Source of the DNA: Pseudomonas plecoglossicida NBRC 103162 = DSM 15088
GTDB taxonomy: Bacteria > Pseudomonadota > Gammaproteobacteria > Pseudomonadales > Pseudomonadaceae
Assembly: GCF_000730665.1 (NCBI RefSeq)
Contig: NZ_BBIV01000011.1
Span: 110,911 to 174,910, forward strand
Direction of reading: 5' to 3'
Length of the DNA stretch: 64,000 nucleotides
Below the pieces are notes generated by a model. It worked only from the letters and a program-made list of their open reading frames with translations, did not search any database and was not told the origin of the DNA. Every line of letters starts with the position of its first letter. The stretch's first letter is position 1. A program made the position numbers and the translations under genes. This document shows, in pieces, positions 17,875 to 26,756 of the stretch.

Positions 17875-19535
17875 TAGGCAGGTTCCACTTCTTTCTGGCG
17901 ATGCACTGTCGCCACCATCACATCCCCCGTCTCCGGCGCAAAGCTGTCACTGCGCGCCATCCGCCACATCCGTGCATAGAACTCGCTCTTGATCGAGCCA
18001 CTGAGCAATTCGCCAGGCTTGAGGAAGTGGTGCAAGTCCGATAACAGGCTGATCTGGCTGGCGCTGATCCGTCGCGCCAGGTGCTTGGGCTTGAGCTCCG
18101 ACGGGTGCTCCAGGCCCGCCGCCGCGAGCATTTCGGCCAAGGCGTGCAAGGTATTGCGGTGGAAACTGGCAACCCGTTGGGCCTTGTCTGGTACCACCAG
18201 CGCGCGTTGGCGCAAGGGGTCCTGGGTGGCGACCCCGGTCGGGCACTTGTTGGTGTGGCAGCTCTGCGACTGGATGCAGCCAATGGCGAACATGAAGCCG
18301 CGCGCCGAATTGACCCAGTCGGCGCCGATGGCCAGCACGCTGGCGATATCGAAGGCACTGACGATCTTGCCGGCCGCGCCGATGCGGATGCTAGAACGCA
18401 GGTTCAGGCCGACCAGGGTGTTGTGCACGAACATCAACCCTTCGCGCATGGGCACGCCGATGTTGTCGCTGAACTCGCGCGGCGCCGCGCCGGTACCGCC
18501 TTCCTTGCCATCGACGACGATGAAGTCCGGGGTGATGCCGGTGGCCAGCATGGCCTTGGCGATGCCCATGAATTCCCATGGGTGGCCGAGGCAGAACTTG
18601 AAACCCACCGGCTTGCCACCCGACAGCTCGCGCAGGCTGGCGACGAAGTGCAGCAATTCGACCGGGGTGCGAAATGCACTGTGCGCGGCGGGCGAAATGC
18701 AGTCTTCACCTACGCGCACGCCGCGGGTTTCGGCAATCTCCGCGCTCACCTTGTGCCCCGGCAAGATGCCGCCGTGGCCCGGCTTGGCGCCTTGGCTGAG
18801 CTTGATCTCGATCATCTTGACCTGCGGGTCGCTGGCCTGGGCGGCGAAGCGTTGCGCGTCGAAGCGCCCGTCTTCGGTGCGGCAACCGAAGTAGCCACTG
18901 CCGATTTCCCAGATCAGGTCACCGCCATGTTCGCGGTGGTAGGGGCTGATGCTGCCTTCGCCGGTGTCGTGGGCGAAACGGCCCAGGCGCGCACCCTGGT
19001 TCAGCGCGGCGATGGCATTGGCACTGAGTGCACCGAAGCTCATCGCCGAGATGTTGAAGATCGACGTCGAGTAGGGCTGGCGGCACTGTGGCCCGCCGAT
19101 GGCGATGCGAAACGATGCGGGGTCCGGGGTTGCCACGGGCAGCATCGAATGGCTGATGAACTCGAAGCCGGGTTTGTAGGCGTCGTTGAGGGTGCCGAAG
19201 GCTTTCTCGGCGCTTTCGTTCTTGGCTCGGGCGTAGACCAGCGAGCGCTGCGAGCGCGAGAAGGGCAGCTTGTCGTCGTCGCCCTCGATCAGGTACTGGC
19301 GGATTTCCGGGCGAATGGTTTCGATCAGGTAGCGGATGTTGCCCAGGATCGGGTAGTTGCGGCGCACCGCGTGCTGGCTCTGGCGCAGGTCGTTGAGGCC
19401 GACCAGGCTGAGCAGGGTGGTCACCACTGCCAACGGCCAGAGCCAGGCGTGCTGGGCCAGCAGCGGCAGGCTGGCGAAGGTGAAGAGCAGGCAGAGAACG
19501 AGGCAGGCGTAGCGGCTGGGTAGAGAGTGTTTCAT
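17874..19535 (-). CDS. FMN-binding glutamate synthase-family protein (GltB central domain-like)
   Basis: The 553-residue protein starts with two hydrophobic segments (about 9-50), so it is probably membrane-anchored. It then carries the glutamate synthase FMN-binding barrel: FNISAMSFGALS, GEGSISPYH, KPGHGG, VDGKEGGTGAAP and the Fe-S-type cysteine cluster CIQSQSCHTNKCPTG. It lacks the glutaminase and gltB C-terminal domains, so it is not a complete glutamate synthase. The physiological reaction of this stand-alone group is unknown. It is monocistronic, flanked by REP pairs. Confidence 0.88.
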   Translation of the reverse strand: MKHSLPSRYACLVLCLLFTFASLPLLAQHAWLWPLAVVTTLLSLVGLNDLRQSQHAVRRNYPILGNIRYLIETIRPEIRQYLIEGDDDKLPFSRSQRSLVYARAKNESAEKAFGTLNDAYKPGFEFISHSMLPVATPDPASFRIAIGGPQCRQPYSTSIFNISAMSFGALSANAIAALNQGARLGRFAHDTGEGSISPYHREHGGDLIWEIGSGYFGCRTEDGRFDAQRFAAQASDPQVKMIEIKLSQGAKPGHGGILPGHKVSAEIAETRGVRVGEDCISPAAHSAFRTPVELLHFVASLRELSGGKPVGFKFCLGHPWEFMGIAKAMLATGITPDFIVVDGKEGGTGAAPREFSDNIGVPMREGLMFVHNTLVGLNLRSSIRIGAAGKIVSAFDIASVLAIGADWVNSARGFMFAIGCIQSQSCHTNKCPTGVATQDPLRQRALVVPDKAQRVASFHRNTLHALAEMLAAAGLEHPSELKPKHLARRISASQISLLSDLHHFLKPGELLSGSIKSEFYARMWRMARSDSFAPETGDVMVATVHRQKEVEPA

Positions 19536-19641
19536 GGGTCCATCGCAGGCAGGATGACCGGGCCAAGGATAGGCAAAGTGGTCGGTTGGAAAACCTGTCG
19601 AATCGGTAAAACACTATTACGGTTGCGGTGTTGCTGCTGGC

Positions 19642-19745
19642 CTCATCGCCGGCAAGCCGGCTCCCACAGGTACACCACAGGACTCAAGCCTCGCGCTGTT
19701 CCTGTAGGAGCTGGCTTGCCAGCGATCGGGCTGCGAAGCAGCCCC
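19642..19745. repeat. Inverted REP pair
   Basis: Two facing REP units (ATCGCCGGCAAGCCGGCTCC and AGGAGCTGGCTTGCCAGCGAT) are separated by about 45 nt, between the GltB-like gene and the histidine kinase. Confidence 0.8.
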
Positions 19746-21112
19746 TAGCTGGGCAGCAGAACGCTGACCCGCAAACCGCCACCGTCACGATTGCTCAACA
19801 CCAACTCACCCCCATGGCTGATAGTGATTCGCTGGGCGATGCTCAACCCCAGGCCATACCCACCGGAGGCCTGGTTGCGTGAATGCTCGCCACGCACGAA
19901 CGGCTCGGTGATGGTCGCCAACAAGCCAGGTGCGATACCCGGCCCACGATCATCGACATGGATGGCCACGCCCTTGGCGTCTCGCTCCAGCGTGACCGAC
20001 ACCTTCCTGGCATAGCGCAGGGCATTGACCAGCAGGTTCTGCAGGCAACGCTGCAGCAGCACGGCATCGACCTCCACGCTGCCGCCCACGCCTTGCACCG
20101 GCAGTGGCTCGCTGGCGCTGGCCAGGTCGGCGCACAGCCGCGGTACCAGCCGGTCGAGGTCGACCTGCTGCAGGTTCTGCTGCTCGCCCGCGCGCAGGTA
20201 ATCGAGCACCTGGCCAATCATGCCGTCCATCTGCGTGATGTTCTGCCGCAGGCGTTCGCGGTGCTCGTCGTCCGGCAGGCGCTCCAGGCGCAGGCGCATG
20301 CGGGTCAGCGGCGTGCGCAGGTCGTGGGAGACGGCGGCGAGGAAATACGCCTTGTCGTTGACCATCGCGATCAGGCGCTGCTGCATGGCATTGAAGGCCT
20401 GGGCGGCCTGGCGCACTTCCTGCGGCCCGTCCAGTGCCAGCGGCGCTTGCGCAAGGTTGCTGCCCAGCCCCCGTGCGGCATCGGCCAGGCGCCGCAACGG
20501 GCGCAGGCACAGGCGCACTGCAACCAGGCAGACCACCAGCACGGCGACGATGCGCAAGGCATACACCCGCAACAGGTAATCGCTGATCAGCACCCAGGCC
20601 GACTCGCCACTCCAGCCCTGCAGTTCCTGGCCGTCGACCAGCAACCAGTGGCCGTCGGCCAAGGGCACCGCGAACTGCAGATGCGCCTGGGCCGTGCGCA
20701 GCCCGAACAGGCTGTGCCAGACGATAGGTTGGCCTTGTTCGTCAGTCAGGTGAGCCTTGAGTAGGCGCACCGTCTGGGCATGCCCCAGTTCATGACCGAG
20801 CGACTGCTGCAGCAGCAGCGCGATGCGCCGATGCCCGCGGCGCGGGTTGTCATCGGCTGCCGGCGGGTTGTCGGCGCAGCGCACAGCGTAATGGCGGGGC
20901 AGCTGCAGGTCGGAGGCCTGGCAATCGGCCCGGGCGATCAGTGGTGCGCTGCGGGCGGCCATCAGCCGCACCGGCGCTTCCAGCACCTGGGCAAAGCGCA
21001 CATCGAACCAGATGCTGCTCGACATCAGCTGGATCAACAATGTGCCGCTGACCATGATCAGCAGCAACTGGCCGAACAGCGTGCGCGGCCACAGACGGCG
21101 GAGCCCGCCCAT
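19745..21112 (-). CDS. Sensor histidine kinase (EnvZ-like, HAMP)
   Basis: The 455-residue protein has two membrane segments (about 13-33 and 183-205) around a periplasmic domain of about 150 residues. A HAMP linker follows (LRPLRRLADAARGLG), then HisKA with H-box AAVSHDLRTPL, and an ATPase domain with DDRGPGI and GYGLGLSI. It partners the OmpR-type regulator directly upstream; ATG and stop are 1 nt apart. Its divergent neighbour is a (now broken) TonB-dependent receptor, suggesting the pair once controlled that receptor. Confidence 0.92.
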   Translation of the reverse strand: MGGLRRLWPRTLFGQLLLIMVSGTLLIQLMSSSIWFDVRFAQVLEAPVRLMAARSAPLIARADCQASDLQLPRHYAVRCADNPPAADDNPRRGHRRIALLLQQSLGHELGHAQTVRLLKAHLTDEQGQPIVWHSLFGLRTAQAHLQFAVPLADGHWLLVDGQELQGWSGESAWVLISDYLLRVYALRIVAVLVVCLVAVRLCLRPLRRLADAARGLGSNLAQAPLALDGPQEVRQAAQAFNAMQQRLIAMVNDKAYFLAAVSHDLRTPLTRMRLRLERLPDDEHRERLRQNITQMDGMIGQVLDYLRAGEQQNLQQVDLDRLVPRLCADLASASEPLPVQGVGGSVEVDAVLLQRCLQNLLVNALRYARKVSVTLERDAKGVAIHVDDRGPGIAPGLLATITEPFVRGEHSRNQASGGYGLGLSIAQRITISHGGELVLSNRDGGGLRVSVLLPS

Positions 21113-21113
21113 G

Positions 21114-21821
21114 TCAGCGGGCGATGCTCAGCAGATAGCCTTCGTTGCGGATCGTGAGTATCTGCACTTCACCGCCTGGCGCGCGGCGCAGTTGCTGGCG
21201 CAGGCGGCTGATGCACATGTCCACCGAACGGTCGTCGGGCAGGTGCTCGCGGCCGAATGCACTGCGCGTCAGCTGATCCCGCGAAACCACGCGGTTGTTG
21301 GCCTCCAGCAGTTCGCGCAGCACTCGGTAATCGGAGCGGGGCAGGGTCAGCGACTCGCCGTCGGGGCGGGTAAGCAGGCGCTTGGCGTGATCGAGGCTGA
21401 AACCGGCGAAGTGCTGCGCGTCGGCCGCCGCGGGTTGCGCTTCAGGTGTATCCAGGCGTTGTGGCCGGCGCAGTACCGCCTTGATGCGGGCGATCAGTTC
21501 ACGCGGCTCGAACGGCTTGGCCAGGTAGTCGTCGGCACCGACTTCCAGCCCGATGATGCGGTCCAGTGTGCTGCCCTTGGCCGACAACATGATCACCGCC
21601 AGGCCCGGCGTCGCCTGAAGCTGGCGGCACAGGCTCAGGCCATCTTCACCTGGCAGCATCAGGTCTAGCACCACCAGCTCGACCTTGTGCCGGGCCAGCT
21701 GCGCGCGCATGCCATCGCCGTCGGCTGCCGCCAGCACGGTGTAGCCGGCATCGCTCAGGTAATCGCAGAGAAGTTCGCGGATTTCGTCGTCATCGTCGAC
21801 GACCAGCAGGGTCGTGCTCAT
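21114..21821 (-). CDS. OmpR-family response regulator
   Basis: From the ATG at 21821 the protein is 235 residues. It has a receiver domain (DDDDEI acidic triad, phospho-acceptor in VVLDLMLPGEDG, Lys in AKPFEP) and a C-terminal winged helix (about 135-232, DRSVDMCISRLRQQL). A possible upstream start at 21896 adds non-conserved residues. The ribosome binding site before 21821 is weak (AGGTG). It is in an operon with the kinase and divergent from the receptor pseudogene. Confidence 0.92.
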   Translation of the reverse strand: MSTTLLVVDDDDEIRELLCDYLSDAGYTVLAAADGDGMRAQLARHKVELVVLDLMLPGEDGLSLCRQLQATPGLAVIMLSAKGSTLDRIIGLEVGADDYLAKPFEPRELIARIKAVLRRPQRLDTPEAQPAAADAQHFAGFSLDHAKRLLTRPDGESLTLPRSDYRVLRELLEANNRVVSRDQLTRSAFGREHLPDDRSVDMCISRLRQQLRRAPGGEVQILTIRNEGYLLSIAR

Positions 21822-21962
21822 CGGGGGGAAACACCTGTCAGGGGAGGGCCGGCAGCGCTCGTTACGTTCAATTACATGCCCGTACAAGCCGGGCATGGAG
21901 CCCGGAGAGCGGATCCCTAGAATCGTAACAAAAAATCATCTGCAAATACGAAACCTTCCCAA

Positions 21963-23706
21963 ATGAAACCTCAAAGCATCAGGATTCACCCGCTGGCTTG
22001 TGTCATCGCCTGGGTCGTCAGTGGCAGTGCCATGGCCGCCGACATTCAACCGCTGGAACTGCAGGCCACGCAGATCGAAGACAGTGCGCTGCTACCGGCC
22101 GACGAGGCTGGCCAGCTCGGTTACACGGTGGAAAACACCCGCAGTTCCACCGGCCTTGCCCTGACGCCACGGCAGACCCCGCAATCGGTCACCAGCATCA
22201 CCCGCCAGCAGTTGGACGACCGCGATGTCCACAGCCTCGAGCAGGCGCTGGACACCACGCCCGGCGTCAGCGCGAGCAAGTCCGAAGTGGGCGGGCGCAC
22301 CGATTTTCGTGCACGTGGCTACTCGATCAGCAACTGGAAGGTCGATGGCCTGCAGTTCCAGGGCGGCTCCGACTTCAGCGGTGGCGGCAACGCGCTGAAC
22401 ATGGACCTGTACGAGCGCATCGACATCGTGCGTGGCGCCAACGGCCTGCTCGGTGGCACCGGCGACCCGTCGGCCACGGTCAACCTGATCCGCAAGGCCC
22501 CGGCCCGCGCCTTCGGCGGCAGTGCGTACGCCACCTACGGCAGCTGGGACAAACGCCGCCTGGGCGCCGACCTCAACCTGCCGCTGTCGGCCGATGGCCG
22601 GTTGCGCTCGCGTTTCGTCGTGACCCAGCAGGACGCCGACTCGTTCCGCGACAACCAGTCCGAGCGCGCCCGCGCAGCCCTGGCCAACTTCGAGTTCGAC
22701 CTGCATGACGCCACCACCCTCGGCGCCGGTTACCAGTACGAATACAACAAGGTGGTCGGCGGCGGCTGGGGTGCCAACATTCCCATCTGGTACCGCGACG
22801 GTAGCACCACCGACCTGCCGCGCAGCACCAACCTGGTGCCGAGCTGGAGCTTTGGCGAGTACACCACCCGCACCGCCTTCGGCTCGCTGCAGCACCGCTT
22901 CGACAACGACTGGGCCCTGGACCTGAAAGCCGCCCAGAGCACCAGTGAGGTGCTCAACCACCGAGGGCTGGCCAAGGTCAACTCGGCCGGGCGCGGCAGC
23001 TATGGCGGCTACTGGGACCAGGATGGCAGTGGACATCTTCTACCCGCAGACCGCGGAGACGGCGAGCGGCACCAAGGTCGAGCCGATCCGTGGCCAGAGT
23101 TACGAGACCGGTATCAAGGGCGAGTGGCTGGACGGGCGGCTGAATGCTTCGGCTGCCTATTTCCGCACCCGGCAGGAAAACAAGGCAGTGCTCGACGACG
23201 GCCTGACCACCCCGACCGGTGGTGATGCCTACAAGGCCGGCACCGGCCAGGAAACCGACGGCATCGACCTGGAAATCGCCGGCGCGCTGACACCGAACTG
23301 GAATGTGTATGGCGGCTATACCTACCTGCACTTGCGTCGCGTCGACAGCGACGGGCGCAGCGACCCCTCGCACCTGTTCAAGGCGTCGACCACCTATCGC
23401 CTGTCCGGCCCGCTCGATCGCCTGACCCTGGGCGCCGGGGTGAAGGCGCAAACCAACATCCGCGCCATCTCAAGCCCGGCGGGGCAGCCGGTGAATGGGG
23501 TGAGTGCGGGGGCGACGGATGTGAACTGGTCGGGGTATGCGATCTGGAATGCCATGGCCAGGTATCAGCTGACCGATGACACTACGGTGAGCGTGAATGT
23601 CGAGAACCTGTTCGACAAGCATTACTACACCCAGTATGGGTTCTATGCGGGGGCGATCTATGGCGACCCGCGGAGCATGTCGGTGACGGTGAGTACGGCG
23701 TTTTGA
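21963..23706 (+). pseudogene. TonB-dependent siderophore receptor with out-of-frame internal deletion
   Basis: The first frame (21963 to about 23028) encodes a signal peptide ending SGSAMAA, a STN-less plug (LTPRQTPQSVTSITRQQL, FRARGYSI, DIVRGANGLLGG) and early barrel strands up to YWDQDGSG. The rest (DIFYPQTAE to the terminal Phe at 23706) is in another frame. In FpvA/FoxA-like receptors these two points are about 200 residues apart. So roughly 600 bp were deleted near 23030, and the join also shifts frame. The first frame ends prematurely at about 23225. No functional receptor can be made, although codon use is intact, so the event looks recent. Confidence 0.85.
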
Positions 23707-23815
23707 GTGGCAGGTGCAAGCCTTTGGCCTTGTAGTGGTCTTGCGATCGAGCGCCGCGCGGGCGGCGCTCGATCTGAACATCGCCGCATTACCAATGCCA
23801 TGCACCTGGCTGCCC

Positions 23816-24031
23816 TCACGCCCTCTTGTCCACGTGCTTATCCCCACGCCCCGCGTCAGCCTGTTGCAAATGCCCATCGAGGCTGTCCCAATCCTCCCCG
23901 AACAACTCCACCGGGTGCATGGTGCGCTCGGCCCCATTACCGCAGGCTAGCGACTTGGCCGAACAGTACAGGTCACACCCCCAGCAGATGCGCTCGGGGT
24001 GACTGGGGTTCTGTGGAAATGTCTTGGCCAT
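23816..24031 (-). CDS. DUF3079 protein (four-cysteine small protein)
   Basis: The 71-residue protein starts MAKTFPQNPSHPERICWGCD, the hallmark of DUF3079. Cysteines C16, C19, C23 and C30 could form a metal-binding knuckle. The ATG at 24031 has a GGAGG ribosome binding site 6 nt upstream; the longer open frame is not needed. The family is short, cytoplasmic and uncharacterised. It lies downstream of tRNA-Thr but is separated from it by a terminator. Confidence 0.82.
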   Translation of the reverse strand: MAKTFPQNPSHPERICWGCDLYCSAKSLACGNGAERTMHPVELFGEDWDSLDGHLQQADAGRGDKHVDKRA

Positions 24032-24139
24032 CGCATGCCTCCAGAAATATCCGCTTGGCCTGAGCCTACGCTTGCTACCCCAACGGGGATTGATTGAAAT
24101 CAAGTTGCGGGAGAGGAGGGCGTTGGGGCAGCTGAAAAC

Positions 24140-24171
24140 AAAAAAGGCCCACCTTTCGGTGAGCCTTTTTT
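24140..24171 (-). terminator. Bidirectional terminator between tRNA-Thr and the DUF3079 gene
   Basis: A GGCCCACC/GGTGAGCC-type stem with loop TTTC is flanked by A-runs on one side and T-runs on the other. On the minus strand it ends the tRNA-Thr transcript about 12 nt after the CCA end. Confidence 0.85.
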
Positions 24172-24182
24172 GATACTGCGTA

Positions 24183-24258
<76 letters not shown>

Positions 24259-24269
24259 AATGGGGCGTC

Positions 24270-24297
24270 ATTATAGCGATCGGTTGGCGCCTGTAAA
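24270..24297 (-). promoter_or_regulatory. Sigma-70 promoter of tRNA-Thr
   Basis: On the minus strand TTTACA and a perfect TATAAT are separated by 16 bp. The start point would fall a few nt before the mature tRNA 5' end. Confidence 0.75.
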
Positions 24298-24356
24298 CCA
24301 CTTCCTTTCGATTACCCGAAAATGACCTAAGTCATCGGTCTGAAAGGAGAATTTTC

Positions 24357-24605
24357 CTACCAGCCGCGATGGATCGTATTGACGTTCGGTTCGGTCTTGG
24401 CGGGGTTGAAGAACAGCTTGTCGTTGTCACAGCCGCGCTTGCGGCAGGGGCTTTCGGTACGCAGGGGCAGGCCGTTGTCGCCGCCCAGCTGCATGCCGGG
24501 GGTGTTCCAGTCGAGGCTGGTGCCGTGGGGTTTCGGGGTGCCGCTGGCGCAGGCGCCCTGGGCCAGGGTGCAGGCCAGCAGGATCAGGGGTTTGGCTCGG
24601 GTCAC
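24357..24605 (-). CDS. Small exported hypothetical protein (82 aa)
   Basis: From a GTG at 24605 the product begins MTRAKPLILLACTLAQGACASG, a short hydrophobic N-terminus that could be a signal peptide or a non-standard lipobox. A polar region follows with a possible disulfide pair (PCRKRGC). No strong ribosome binding site precedes the GTG, and an in-frame longer version runs to 24719. I do not recognise a family. Its position upstream of tRNA-Thr says nothing about function. Confidence 0.5.
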   Translation of the reverse strand: MTRAKPLILLACTLAQGACASGTPKPHGTSLDWNTPGMQLGGDNGLPLRTESPCRKRGCDNDKLFFNPAKTEPNVNTIHRGW

Positions 24606-24879
24606 GATGGGTAAGTCCGTTAGTCCAATGTCGATTCTGGCGCAACGCCAGACGGTCGCGGGGCTGGCGGGCAGCGGGCGACGTTGGTTCTGGAATGGCT
24701 TGGGGGGCGGATGATACACCGGTGGGTTGGGGGTGGGGCAACGCTTTGGTTTTGTGGGGGGCGATAGGGCCCTCAGGTGTCAGGAGATTCTGATCCTGCA
24801 ACCAAATGCTTCAGGAAACATCACAAAGCGAATTATCCTACAGCCGCTAGCGAAGTTTCACTGTTGGCGGGGAAGTGCC
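24606..24879. other. Non-coding stretch upstream of structured leader 1
   Basis: I see no supported gene here. It must contain the promoter for the leader RNA that begins at about 24880. The 24790-24850 part is AT-richer than its surroundings, but no convincing -35/-10 pair could be chosen. Confidence 0.4.
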
Positions 24880-25090
24880 CCAGGAATACCGTTCCCGGGT
24901 CGCCAATTCCTGGTGACCGGGTGTGAGAACCCGCTATGGAGTTACTGAGCTTGCTGTTATGGCAGTCGTACACGGGCAGACCTCGGTCTGGCCGAGCTTT
25001 GTAGCTCCCTCGGTTTTCTCACCCCGTGTATGGCTGCCGCCTTGATCCGTGAGAAAGGTCACTGTGGCAGTTCTATCTGGAGCTGCTGCC
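24880..25090 (+). promoter_or_regulatory. Structured leader RNA 1 (candidate translational switch)
   Basis: Helices read directly from the sequence: CCAGGAAT 24880-24887 with ATTCCTGG 24906-24913; CGGGT 24918-24922 with ACCCG 24929-24933. The closing helix P1 is GGCAG 24961-24965 with CTGCC 25034-25038, plus TACACGGG 24969-24976 with CCCGTGTA 25023-25030. Inside P1 are P2, CAGAC/GTCTG with loop CTCG (24977-24990), and P3, CCGAG 24992-24996 with CTCGG 25009-25013 and a 12-nt loop. Loop bases GTAGCTCC (25001-25008) complement the Shine-Dalgarno region GGAGCTGC (25079-25086) with one G-U pair. CTGCC 25034-25038 can also pair with GGCAG 25066-25070, which would open P1. The same layout occurs before the gene ending at 33604. 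Confidence 0.75.
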
Positions 25091-25321
25091 ATGAAAAAGA
25101 TTGTCCCCGACCCACCCCGCCAGAAAATCCTCAACACCCCGTTCTTCTCGATCCACAGCGATATCACCCCGCCTGATGCCCTTGTCTACGCTTGCATCAA
25201 GGCTCCGCGTCCATGCACAAGCAAAGCTTATGCACAAGAGGCATTGACCACTTGCGCGAAAGGCATGCCGACGGGCTGCACCGCTGGTCTTTGCGCAAAC
25301 GCCTGTTTTTACTGGGCTTGA
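25091..25321 (+). CDS. Small DUF3077-like protein (76 aa)
   Basis: The N-terminal half (VPDPP then PFFSIHSDITPPDALVYAC) resembles the DUF3077 core (FF-V-pGi-DAL-xAs) of a Pseudomonas paralog family. The C-terminal half is Cys-rich (PCTSK, TTCAK, GCTAGLCANAC) and unlike the family. A frameshift or recent divergence after about residue 37 is therefore possible. The ATG at 25091 follows GGAG at 25079-25082, which is part of the structured leader. The function of the family is unknown. Confidence 0.55.
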   Translation: MKKIVPDPPRQKILNTPFFSIHSDITPPDALVYACIKAPRPCTSKAYAQEALTTCAKGMPTGCTAGLCANACFYWA

Positions 25322-25418
25322 AGCACTAGAGGGAATAACCAGGAGCGCTGAAATAGCGCTCCGCTTGCACCGGTCATCAAAAGCTTGTTCACAGACTTAT
25401 CCACAGGTTGTGCTGCGG

Positions 25419-26624
25419 CTAACGGTCGCGTTCGGCAAGCAGCAGCAGGTTGCGCGGCGTCAGTGGATAGTCGCAGAAGGTGCCCACCTGGACGCTGTAG
25501 CCCTGTTCTTCGAGGAACAGGGCGCGATCCAGCACCAGCCACAGTTCCAAGGAGCGGCGGAACAGGTTGCGCAGCCGTTCGAGGTTGCGCACCTCGGCCA
25601 GGCGCTGCCAGCTGGCCGCTTCTAGCGCCGCCCAGTCCGGGGCGAGGGTCAATTCCAGCCCGCGCAGCTCGGCCAGGTCGCGGCAGTATTGCTCGAACGA
25701 TTTGTCCAGCCAGGCGGTCGGCAAGGAAGGGGTGGACAGGTACTCGTCGCACTGACGCTGCTGGCGCTGCAGCAGGTCGAAGCCCAGGCGCCGGGCCATC
25801 GAGCGGTCGCGCTGGTGGCGGACCCGGGCGCTGGCGGTGACGGCTTCGTTCAACGGCAGGCCGAGGTCGATCATCGACAGCTGCAGGGGCGAGCGTTGCG
25901 CGGCTGTGGATAACGGCAGGTAGTGCTCGCCCTGGATGCGGTTGTAGCAGCATGGGGCCACGGCCAGGTGGCGGCAGCCTTGCTGGCTGGCGGTGCGCAA
26001 CAGGTGCACGTGCAGGTCGCCGCAGGCGTGCAGGGCTACCGCGCTCTTGTCGCTGCCCAGGTGGCGAGCGCTGTCGGCGGCCATGACGTCCTGGTGAACA
26101 TGGGTGGCCGGCAGCTGGTGATGGTCGCTCAGGGCCTGGCCGGCATGCACAAGTTCGGCGTCGTATTCCAGGCAGGTCAGTTGTTGGCCGGGTTGCCGCA
26201 GGCGGCGGCCGAGGTGCCCTTTGCCCGAGCACCAGTCCAGCCAGTGCGCGGTTTGCTGGCGAAAGCCCAGGCGGCGGCTGAAGGCTTCGATCTGCTGCCA
26301 TTTGCGGCCGGGGACGTTGACGTCCAGGCGGTGGCCGGCCGGGGGCAGGCCGATGTCGGGGAGCTCGCCCACGGCGCAGAGCTGCCGGGCTTGTTGGGCC
26401 AGCTGCGGGAAGGGGGCAGGCAGGTCTTGGGGGTCGATGTCGGCTTCTGCGTCGGCCAGGGAGGATTGGCGCAGGTGGGCGGCGAGTTCGGGGTAGGTGG
26501 TTTCCCAGTCAAGGCGCAGCGCGGTGAATGGGCGGGGTTTCCACAGCGGCTGGTGGTCGGCCAGGAACTGGTCGAGGGCCTGGAAGCGGTCGCTTAGGTG
26601 GTGGCTGTGGAGGAAAGGGGGCAT
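25419..26624 (-). CDS. SAM-dependent methyltransferase-like protein
   Basis: The 401-residue protein has a central Rossmann methyltransferase motif I (LDWCSGKGHLGR, about 148-159), an acidic motif II (LEYDAEL) and a later motif with paired cysteines in VAPCCYNR (about 222-229). It resembles the GSTCD/METTL25-like group of methyltransferase-domain proteins with unassigned substrates. It is cytoplasmic and probably monocistronic. Two in-frame Met codons near the start leave the exact N-terminus open. Confidence 0.8.
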   Translation of the reverse strand: MPPFLHSHHLSDRFQALDQFLADHQPLWKPRPFTALRLDWETTYPELAAHLRQSSLADAEADIDPQDLPAPFPQLAQQARQLCAVGELPDIGLPPAGHRLDVNVPGRKWQQIEAFSRRLGFRQQTAHWLDWCSGKGHLGRRLRQPGQQLTCLEYDAELVHAGQALSDHHQLPATHVHQDVMAADSARHLGSDKSAVALHACGDLHVHLLRTASQQGCRHLAVAPCCYNRIQGEHYLPLSTAAQRSPLQLSMIDLGLPLNEAVTASARVRHQRDRSMARRLGFDLLQRQQRQCDEYLSTPSLPTAWLDKSFEQYCRDLAELRGLELTLAPDWAALEAASWQRLAEVRNLERLRNLFRRSLELWLVLDRALFLEEQGYSVQVGTFCDYPLTPRNLLLLAERDR

Positions 26625-26652
26625 GGGTATAGGTAATGGTTGAGTTGGAGGG

Positions 26653-26748
26653 CCCTATCGCCGGCAAGCCGGCTCCCACAGAGGGAGCATCACAGATTTC
26701 GAGGTCTGTGCATCACCCGTGGGCGCCGGCTTGCCGGCGATGAATCCA
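26653..26748. repeat. Inverted REP pair
   Basis: Facing REP units lie between the methyltransferase gene and the transporter operon. Between them is a further GAGGTC-like stem. Confidence 0.8.
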
Positions 26749-26756
26749 GTGAGGTC

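Noticed and set aside
15242..23706. The two receptor pseudogenes as halves of one receptor split by rearrangement
   Set aside because: The later pseudogene has its own C-terminus, different from that of the first, so they are two separate receptors.
25206..25330. Alternative 38-aa frame MHKQSLCTRGIDHL... overlapping the DUF3077-like gene
   Set aside because: No ribosome binding site and no recognised family; noted only as a possible sign of frameshift in the DUF3077-like gene.
25398..25406. DnaA-box-like TTATCCACA
   Set aside because: A single box without a cluster, AT-rich unwinding region or dnaA/gyrB neighbours; not an origin.
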